From: Bimuria novae-zelandiae CBS 107.79
Lineage: Eukaryota; Ascomycota; Dothideomycetes; Pleosporales; Didymosphaeriaceae
DNA length: 64,000 bases
Direction of reading: 5' to 3'
Assembly (NCBI GenBank): GCA_010015655.1
Contig: ML976666.1
Coordinates: 1,035,107-1,099,106, forward strand
The translations under genes were made by a program, and so were the position numbers. The notes below the pieces were generated by a model. The model ran no database searches. It was not told where the DNA came from and was given only the letters and a program-made list of their open reading frames with translations. Every line of letters starts with the position of its first letter. Positions within the stretch are counted from its first letter, which is position 1. Below, piece by piece: positions 57,163 through 64,000 of this stretch.

Positions 57163-57254
57163 GGGGGGGGGGGGGGGGGGGGCTTTTGCTTCTTTTTTTC
57201 TTCCTTTTTTTTTTTTTTTTTGTGGGGGGGTGGGGGGGGGGGGGGGGGGGGGGG
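57163..57254. repeat. Poly-G / poly-T / poly-G block inside the HET domain
   Basis: 20 G (57163-57182), a C/T-rich run dominated by T (57183-57221), then about 32 G with single T breaks (57222-57254). It splits SHCWGG from STILCTKETYGG, which are adjacent in HET-domain relatives. No GT...AG intron fits. It may be a real low-complexity insertion or an assembly or sequencing artefact. Confidence 0.9.
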
Positions 57255-58674
57255 ATGATCGACCATTTTGTGCACCAAAGAAACGTACGGCGGCTATAAG
57301 AACAACATTCCGTGGGTTTCTCTACCTCTTTTGTTCCGTGATACTATAGAAATCTGCCGCACGCTTGGAGTGCAATATATATGGATTGACAAGCTCTGCA
57401 TCATCCAACACGACAAAAACGATTGGGCTAGCGAAGGATCCAGAATGGCGCAGATCTTCGAAGGCTCTTTTCTTACGATTGGGGCAACTATATCGAAAGA
57501 TGATAAGAAATCGTTGTTTTTCAACGATGAAAGAAATGCTCCCAGCTTGAAAAGCTATACTGGTCGGATAGAAGATGGGACTTTGTATACGGTATACTCT
57601 AGGATACCCTTTAATTATCACCCATCCGACGGTACCCGCCCGAAAACAGATCATGAAGAGTACCCACTCATGACAGGAGCTTGGATTTACCAAGAAAGGC
57701 TGCTAGCACCGCGTGTCTTATATTTTGGCGAAGAGCTAAGCTGGGAATGTAGAGAAGCATCGGCTTGTGAGTGTTCGGGTGTAAGACAAGGAATGAAGTA
57801 TGACCACAGCTTGTCCCTCATGCCGGACTGTTCGACTGAGAAGTGTCATTTGCAATGGCAAAGAATGGTCGAAGAATTCACTTGGCTCCAGCTCAGTTAT
57901 GAAAAAGACCGTCTGCCAGCCTTTTCTGGACTCGCACAGCAGTACCGACACCGCCTAAAGAGCGAATACCTGGCTGGTATTTGGAGAGAGAATCTAGGAG
58001 CTGATCTGCTATGGTTTGCTTACCCCGAGTGTGGCAGCGGGGCACAGCGCTACTATACAAAAAAGCCAAGAAAGTGGCGCGCCCCTTCTTGGTCTTGGGC
58101 ATCGATTGAGGGCCCAATTTTGTTCTCGAAAAGCTATCATATGGCGAAAGCTGAAGCAGGTGCAGAGAGTGTCACTTGTTGGGTTGATACCATCTCTGCT
58201 GAGTGTATACCATCGTCTCTTAACTCGATGGGTTCGGTCGCCAAAGGACGATTGGTAATCAAAGGCGGCGGCCGGCCAGCTCTCCTCAGCCACAGAGAGC
58301 TCTGTTCAGGACCTGATACACGGCACTTCTCAGTTAAGCGATCCAATGCTCGATCGATTTCCATCCATTCGAATTTCACTGTTGAGGAGCAGGAAGTCAT
58401 CGTCGACTATGACCTAGTTGAGCATGGATTGATGAAGCCCAATTCTGGTATGAGCATATATTGCTTATATATAGCTGGCATGCCTATCACACAGCGTACT
58501 TTCCATCAAGGAGATTGCATTTCATGTTTAGCTTACAGGACGTGGGCTCTCTTACTACATTGTGTGGATGGCAAAAACTTCGAGAGAATTGGGCTTCTAG
58601 TATCTGACCATTTCAACGGGAGCGAAGTTCATCTTCGGAACAGTTTAAACGAATGTTTGATCACAATTAAATGA

Positions 58675-60185
58675 TAGCCATTTCTGTTGAATAAGAAAAT
58701 CCTTAATTCAGCGTTAAAGGGGAAATACCAAGATAAATTTAGGGAATAGTAAGCATCTAAGTTATGAACCTAAATAGGTCTTGATAACGTTCATCACTGC
58801 GTGGCGAGACATCGCCTCATCTCGACCTTTGGGTTTGCACATGTGGCACGGCATTTCAAACCAAGTATACTATCCCTGCAAAACTCTAATGCCTGTAAGA
58901 TAAGCGCCTTTTTGAGCGGTCGTGCGTTCAGAAGTAATCAGATGCAGAACAGGAAACCAATATCGGTCACTACGATAATAGTAAGACAGAGGATCCGAGA
59001 GATTGCAAGGGGGGTTTCTTTGTGAAAGCTCCGGTTCCGTGGTTAAGAGCTGTTGACTCGATGCTCAACACGCAACTTCTGCATGGGCAGAACCACGGTA
59101 TTGCATCATAAAGAAACAAAACATAAAGGTCAAACTAGGCCCCTATAAAGCTTGTTCATAGAGCGCGTTGCGTTTTGCCAGCATTTGACATGATTAAGAA
59201 CTGTTGACGGAAGGTCTTCTTGACCAGCCGGCAGGTGCCATGCGCTAGCACTGTATAGGCCGCATCTCTCCCCTTTGTCCTTTCATCACTCTTACACTCA
59301 ACTCTGCACTCCTGCATTTCGTCAAGAGCGAGGAGCGCCGACCCACTTAAGAACTCCCACGAAGTCCAGGTTCCACGTACAAAATGTACATTTGAAAACT
59401 ATAATGCACTCTTGTGCTCACCTTCGCTGCGAACCATGGTTCCATTCTTAACCCCCTCCCTCAACACCAAATTCTCGTCAAATCAATTATCACCACCACA
59501 TGGCTACCTTGCGGACGTATTCTGAAACCTAGAGAGACAATGCACTCTTCTAATCCTTGACAGACTCATGAAAGCCCGGCTTTGTAGTCTAGGAAGTTGA
59601 AAAGCGCACCTACGAGATTCAAAATTGAAAATTTGTCTCGTGCCTTAAAGCAAAGAGATAGCAGCTCTTGCGCTATTTTTGTTGTGAACCACGGTTCTGT
59701 CCCTTGACACTAAACTTCTCGTTGAATTATATTACGGTGGTTACGACGCTGGTGCCTCGGGTATGTGTTTTGAAGCCTAGAGGGATCTCGTGCCTTTCCA
59801 GGGTTCCAAAATTCTCACCTCAACATGACAGACCAACCCTTCATGTACGTTTCTGAAGCCTAATTACGCAAATGGCTTTGCAGTTTACGAGATTGCTCAT
59901 CTATTCGTTTGATCGTTGTCGCAGATGTGCAAAGTATTCTGCCTGACAGAATCCACGGAAGTACAGCCTATGGTTAATACCTTGGGCGGATGGCATGTGG
60001 TCCAAGCACAATGATGATACTTGAACAGAATCGTGAATGGCATGCCTGAAGGCATCCGAGGGTCGACCACGTCGGCTTGAACTGTGCAAGACACACGATC
60101 GCGTCGCGCCGATCCCAGCGAGGCCGTAGCCATTTACTGTCCTAGCAAAACTAGGGACCATCGAGCGCAACCCCTCTCCTCCTCC
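58675..60185. other. 1.5-kb intergenic region with degenerate repeats, no gene
   Basis: Short open frames (for example 58801-59025, plus) lack family motifs. Two diverged copies of a roughly 110-bp unit are visible at about 59434-59545 and 59685-59795. Both run from GAACCA(T/C)GGTTC through AA(A/C)TTCTCGT(C/T) to TCTGAAACCTAGAG or TTTGAAGCCTAGAG. A third trace is near 59848 (TTTCTGAAGCCTAA). It has near-genic GC and could hold a decayed gene or element. Confidence 0.5.
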
Positions 60186-61389
60186 CTAACTCTTCCTCCT
60201 CCACACAAACAATGCCTCATCCTTCCCCGCAAAACTCGGCAGCGGCATCCTCAACACTAATTCAAACTGCGGCAGCTCCGCACCAACCCACTCATCCACC
60301 ACCCTATCCTGAAACGCCGTAAACCCATTCCCATTCTGCGTCCCAGCGACCACAATCGTATCCCCCTCAAACGCTTCCAACACCCCCTGTGTAAACCCCC
60401 CTGTCGCCTGCGGATACACTAGCAACAACACACACCCCCTCCCCCCTCCCTCTTTCTCCAAATACTCAACCCCATCCATCGTAATCGTATCCTTCACCCA
60501 ACTCGCCCTATACTCAGAAAGCCCGTTATCGATTGGGCGCACGTCGAGGGGTCTCATGCCATCGGGAAGGGGCAGGCGGCGCAGCATAAAACTCCAGTAC
60601 CCGTTTCCAGACCCAATATCTAGGATAGGCAGGACGGGTTGTTTCGACGGCTTCGCGGGCTGCGCGAGCGGCGCGATAACGTGCAGAGCAGCGTAACTGG
60701 GTACCACGCAGCCAAAATGATGGTAGAAAATGGGTAGGATGTGGTGGGATATCTTCGTGTGCACGGAGGAGAGCCAGGGACCGGCCCACTCGAGCTCGTG
60801 GCAAGCGTAGGTCCAGAGATCGAAGTAGGGGTTGACGTGTGTGCGGGACCGCTTGGCGGCGGGGAGGAGCCCCAGGCTGGGCGTAGGCGGGTGGAAGCGT
60901 GAGGATAGGTACGTGGAGATGTGGTGGCGGAGGGTGGAGGGTGGGGAGTTGGATGCGAAGTGATTGAGGGCTTTGGGGAGGGAGGTGGTGGGGTGGAAGA
61001 GCGTGGTGTAGGCGGTTATTTCGGGTGCAGTGGGGTTGGGTGGGTCGTTCTGGGATGCTAAATTCAGCACTCGATTCGGAAATTGAACAAGTTGATGGAT
61101 GAAAGATGTTGGTTGGAGAGATGTGGATTTGCATTGCGTTACGTACAGGATCTCCCTTTTCATCATGGTACCAGTTGTGCAGTCCATGTGAGCGCTTGCC
61201 ACCGATAGCTCTTTGCGTGATGGCAAGCGTTGTCTCGCCTTGTGCTCTGTAGACGTAGGTATCGTTTCGGGGGATGTTGAAGGCGGCTCGGATACATTCT
61301 TCGAAGGTTTTGCCGTTGTGTAAGGGACTGTATTTTTCGTCCGCCCAGTCTTTTAACAAGGCATCTGGATCGAAGTTCTTGAGCGCCAT
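60186..61389 (-). CDS. SAM-dependent methyltransferase-like protein (Rossmann fold)
   Basis: Two exons: 61389-61143 and 61057-60186, intron GTAACG...TTTAG (85 nt), 372 aa. I chose the ATG at 61389 (MALKNFDPDALLKDWADEKY). The frame is open 5' to about 61689 without another ATG, so a longer product from an upstream exon is possible. In the C-terminal half, PVLPILDIGSGNGYWSFMLR (about 225-245) is the glycine-rich SAM-binding motif I. VRPIDNGLSEYRASWVKDTI is the following acidic region. CVLLLVYPQATGGFTQGVLE and TIVVAGTQNGNGFTAF are the central beta strands, and the protein ends DEALFVWRRKS. Substrate unknown. It is divergent from the pirin gene with about 510 bp between starts. Confidence 0.75.
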
Positions 61390-61900
61390 ATCTATCTCTT
61401 GATCGTTTTTCCCTTCTACGGAATCCCTACTCGCACTGACGTTTGCTGATGAATTGGAAACTACACGTGACGTCAATAATTGAGATCGGATCCCCTGGTG
61501 CGGATTGGTTTCCGCGTCGGTATGATTGGTGGCCGAATACGACGAGGAGGAACTCCGCTTGAATACGACCAACACAAAGGAGGGAGGACAAGTTCCTTCT
61601 CGCAGTCCTGAGGTGCTTGGCCCTACGGGAGAGGTTGAAAGAATGTTGTTCGCTAAACGCACCAATCGCGCGCTCCGCGATGTCCACAAGTTGGCGATTC
61701 GTCATCGCTCAATAAGCCGACTAGCTTGCCAACCTCGACGCCGTGCTTGTAAGGCCTTACTCACCATTGCAAATGCTGCAATTATCGAAATCCGCTTCCA
61801 AATCGAAGCTGCTATAATCTTCTCGCACTAACCGAACAGCGAAACTAACAAGTATAAAGCCTGCCCAGCGCTTCGGTGCTGAAGGGAGTTCTTCTTCTCG
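61390..61900. promoter_or_regulatory. Divergent promoter region of the methyltransferase-like and pirin genes
   Basis: A TATA-like TATAAA lies at 61853-61858, 43 bp upstream of the pirin ATG. On the minus strand a 21-codon upstream ORF (MVSKALQARRRGWQASRLIER, ATG at 61767) lies in the possible leader of the methyltransferase-like gene. Its ATG is followed by GTGAGT, so it may instead be a splice donor. Confidence 0.45.
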
Positions 61901-62908
61901 ATGACAGACACAACCACTGAACAGCAGCAACAATCTACTACATCTACAACTTCGCTCATCACAGCAAAAAGCTTCGCAGCGCTCATCACAGTCCTCGCAG
62001 TCCTCGCAGTCACACTGGCTTTCTCCACCTCCCTCCGCAGCGCGCTTTCCTCCGCCCTCTCCAAGACCACCACCACCACCACCACCACCCGCTCAATGGC
62101 CACCGCGTCGCCCGCCGCCATGAAGATCACTAAGCGCCCCTGGGCCGCCCGCGGTCACGCCGACCACGACTGGCTCTACACATACCACACCTTCTCCTTC
62201 GCCTCGTACTACTCGCCGCACCCACTCCACCAATCCTTCGGCCCGCTGCGCGTCATCAACGAAGACCGCGTCAAGCCCACCACCGGCTTCGGCACGCACT
62301 CGCACGCCGAGTTCCTCATCTTTTCGTACATTGTCAACGGCACCCTCGAGCACCGCGACTCCATGGGCAACCTGGAGAACCTCAAGCGTGGCGAGGTGCA
62401 GTTCACGAGCGCGGGCACGGGCATCCGGCACTCGGAGTACAACCGCAACGACAAGGATGAAGTGCACTTTTTGCAGATCTGGGCGAAGCCGAATAAGAGC
62501 CGTTTGACGCCGCACTACGAGACGAAGAAGTTCACCGACGAGCAGAAGAAGGATAATCTCGTGCGCATTATGGAGTACACGGAGCGGCTGGGCGAGAAGA
62601 CGGATACGTCGCCGATTGGCCTGCAGGCGGATCTTAGCATGGATGCGTCGATTTTGTCGCCGGGGAAGAGTGTCACGCATGAGGTTGTTGCCGAGGGCCC
62701 CAGGAAGATCTTCCTCCAGCTTATCATGTCCGGGCGGGCACAGCCGAAGGACGGCGGCGCGAAGATCAAAGTCGGGGATACAGTCCTTGGAGAGGGCGAT
62801 GGTGCGTACATCGAAGGCGTCTCGGGTCCTGGCAAGGTCCAGGTCGAGAGCGTCGGAGATAAGCCGGCTGAGTTCCTCTTGTTTGACATGGGGCCCGAGG
62901 ACGCATAG
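61901..62908 (+). CDS. Pirin family protein with N-terminal membrane segment
   Basis: Single exon, 335 aa. Residues 23-44 form a hydrophobic segment (SFAALITVLAVLAVTLAFST), followed by Ser/Thr-rich sequence including a run of eight Thr (an ACC repeat). The pirin/YhhW bicupin starts at about 74 (MKITKRPWAARGHADHDWLY). The metal ligands are seen in GFGTHSHAEFL (His133, His135) and GIRHSEYN (His177, Glu179). The C-terminal cupin ends EFLLFDMGPEDA. Pirins bind Fe(II)/Ni(II); some have quercetin 2,3-dioxygenase activity and others act in transcription or stress response. About 230-290 residues is usual, so the 65-residue extension is extra. Met66 (MATASPAAM) would give the usual length and a soluble form by alternative initiation. 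That is inference. Confidence 0.9.
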   Translation: MTDTTTEQQQQSTTSTTSLITAKSFAALITVLAVLAVTLAFSTSLRSALSSALSKTTTTTTTTRSMATASPAAMKITKRPWAARGHADHDWLYTYHTFSFASYYSPHPLHQSFGPLRVINEDRVKPTTGFGTHSHAEFLIFSYIVNGTLEHRDSMGNLENLKRGEVQFTSAGTGIRHSEYNRNDKDEVHFLQIWAKPNKSRLTPHYETKKFTDEQKKDNLVRIMEYTERLGEKTDTSPIGLQADLSMDASILSPGKSVTHEVVAEGPRKIFLQLIMSGRAQPKDGGAKIKVGDTVLGEGDGAYIEGVSGPGKVQVESVGDKPAEFLLFDMGPEDA

Positions 62909-63626
62909 ATAGTTAACGCTAGATAGATGAATGTACGCTTTTGTATTGTACAACGCCTTGGGAGAAATACTATTGCCTTCACGACACGACTTTTTTAGAC
63001 CTTCAATATTTAATTTTGTTATCTGGTGGCAACTCCTCGCCCACCTGGGCTAACCTAATCCTCATACATAAACAATCCCTACACCCTCATCCCATCTCAA
63101 CCCTCCCTATCCCGCCATCGCCCCAGCAACTCCTCTCGCCTCAGCGCCATCCTCTCCTCAACTGTCTCGCGAGCTATGCGTACAGGCGCTAACATCCTCC
63201 CACTGGGCGCCGCACTAGGACAAGCATGCCGCGCGCCGGCGACTGCTGGAGGGTGCCGAGCTAGGGCGTTCCTGGGCTTGTGCGCGCTGATTCTGTTCAC
63301 GCTGGATGTGCAGGGGTGGGTGCAGGAATATTGAGGGCGTTGGACGCGTTGGCGCGACGTGCTGGGTCTGGAGGGGTTGGGGTGTGGGTTGTGGTGTTGC
63401 GCGGGGTTGGAATTGAGGTTGAGATTGGAGTCGAGGAGTTGGCGGGACGGGGGTATGCACTAGGACTAAGCTTGTCTGTTCGCGCTGGAGGGAAACGGTA
63501 GGGTGCCGTGCTACTTGCGGCACCGTAGGGGGGGCTCCCGCACGTGCAACATCATTGCTAGAAGACATGCCGCTGGTATGCATGGCGCACTCTCTACACA
63601 CACCGCATGGGTTGTATACCGGAACC
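62909..63626. other. 3' flank of pirin and possible C-terminal part of the next gene
   Basis: An open frame on the minus strand (63640-63215) reads EVPVYNPCGVCRECAMHTSG followed by Pro/Gln-rich low complexity. It lies one base out of frame with the end of the small membrane protein gene. It may be that gene's real C-terminus (through a frameshift) or chance. Confidence 0.4.
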
Positions 63627-63818
63627 TCAGGAGGTACGCGCTTCTTGGGCGAGGATGAGGGTAGAGAAGTGCGCGAGGAGGTACGCGAAGGAGTATCCGA
63701 GGATGAGGCCTATGCTCAAGCCTGTTTCGTCTTCAAGGCCGGAGAGGTAGAACGGGAGTATCGAGGATAGTTGTAGGAAGGAAGCGGTCGTGGTTTCGAG
63801 ATCGGAAGGGGTTGGCAT
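63627..63818 (-). CDS. Small hydrophobic hypothetical protein, 63 aa (3' end uncertain)
   Basis: The ATG at 63818 gives MPTPSDLETTTASFLQLSSI, then LPFYLSGLEDETGLSIGLIL and GYSFAYLLAHFSTLILAQEA. Two hydrophobic segments (about 13-26 and 34-55) are split by an acidic turn, consistent with a two-pass membrane protein. The frame ends at a TGA after EARTS. One base later a Cys-rich continuation (VYNPCGVCRECAMH) opens, which suggests either a one-base indel or an intron starting at GTACCT within GCGCGTACC. I do not recognise the family. An upstream in-frame Met (63938) would add 40 residues of Pro/Thr-rich sequence. Confidence 0.5.
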   Translation of the reverse strand: MPTPSDLETTTASFLQLSSILPFYLSGLEDETGLSIGLILGYSFAYLLAHFSTLILAQEARTS

Positions 63819-64000
63819 TTTGGGTGAGTGGGGGGTGAGAGGTGGGAGGGTGAGAGGGATGTAGGAGAGGACGGTGTGGTTGGTTATATGGACGGTGGGT
63901 TTGGGGGTTTGGTGGTAGCTAAGACATTCTGGAGTCATCCTGGAGCTTTTCCTAGTGAGACGGTTTGTATGGATATATTTATGTCCTACATACTAAGACA

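Larger units (their letters stand above)
54559..58674 (+). pseudogene. HET-domain (heterokaryon incompatibility) gene, disrupted
   Basis: Exon 1 opens near 54559 (MNDRKLSHSHYHALVQSVKA) and passes an in-frame TAG at 54706. It reads GAGSGCMSCTIIYAAFQSVG up to LRTSH at 54802, where a pogo element is inserted. After the element the frame resumes as NVQSLSLFNKDEMGSLLAIA and ILVELYTVQ. An intron (56840-56914, GTGAGT...CTAAC...TAG) leads to DGPSSPW. Within about 25 codons the frame shifts once, near 56,955-56,970, to reach LSGNTASEANFHRIRQWIQK. The HET domain follows: PYICLSHCWG, a G/T block, then NNIPWVSLPLLFRDTIEICR, TLGVQYIWIDKLCIIQHDKN and MAQIFEGSFLTIGATIS, then TGAWIYQERLLAPRVLYF and APSWSWASIEGP. 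This is the full HET signature, ending at 58674. HET domains trigger cell death upon non-self fusion. Here the copy cannot make an intact protein as assembled. Confidence 0.9.

Noticed and set aside
62093..62953. 286-codon minus-strand frame antisense to pirin
   Set aside because: High-GC third positions of the pirin gene leave the opposite strand open; the content is Arg/Leu-biased without motifs.
47241..64000. Secondary-metabolite gene cluster
   Set aside because: No backbone synthase, cytochrome P450, transporter or Zn2Cys6 regulator is present; the methyltransferase-like and pirin genes alone do not make a cluster.

Overview
The window looks like a filamentous ascomycete (Pezizomycotina) chromosome, most like a Dothideomycete. 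The evidence is short spliceosomal introns with GT...AG ends, HET-domain, HET-C2/GLTP and 2EXR/F-box-type proteins, chromodomain Gypsy, Tad-like LINE and Fot1/pogo transposons, and very strong repeat-induced point mutation (RIP). Two compartments meet near position 46,950. To the left is a transposon graveyard, AT-rich and full of TpA, in which transposon reading frames survive mostly as CAG/CAA to TAG/TAA stops. To the right are compact genes at about 50-60% GC.

Left compartment, in order: the first two exons of a Helo-like/STAND N-terminal-domain gene running off the left edge (1-630, minus); a RIPped Tad-type LINE (about 840-6430); a GC-balanced island with no recognisable gene (6430-7930); a Fot1-like relic; a perfect 6 x 17 bp tandem repeat; a Gypsy family A 5' end with a Fot1 element inserted in its gag; a family B pol fragment; family C LTRs with gag-pol; and two back-to-back family A fragments. 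From 26,157 to 46,660 lies one hAT transposase relic that has served as a landing site. It holds a 255-bp solo LTR, a Tc1/mariner element, a full family A chromovirus (itself holding a full family B element, which holds another solo LTR, and a separate 432-bp solo LTR), and a family C solo LTR that holds a pogo element. Most of these insertions could be delimited by matching target-site duplications.

Right compartment: a mitochondrial inner-membrane protease subunit 2-like peptidase (47241-48047, +); a HET-C2-type glycolipid transfer protein (48177-48987, -, four exons); a two-exon hypothetical gene (49468-50030, +); NAD-isocitrate dehydrogenase catalytic subunit (50278-51582, -, three exons); a 2EXR/F-box-like gene with a frame break (52156-53849, -); a 232-bp TA-flanked MITE; a HET-domain gene split by a 1.9-kb pogo element and further damaged by a poly-G/T block (54559-58674, +); a Rossmann-fold methyltransferase-like gene (60186-61389, -); a pirin with an N-terminal membrane segment (61901-62908, +); and a small membrane protein (63627-63818, -).

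Functionally the right side mixes mitochondrial housekeeping (Imp2, Idh2) with genes linked to non-self recognition: the GLTP, the HET-domain gene, and at the far left the Helo-like gene. In Podospora the GLTP-fold protein HET-C2 is the partner of HET-domain NLRs. Whether the linkage here means anything is inference. Exon boundaries were read by eye from splice motifs and frame continuity; no database search was run.
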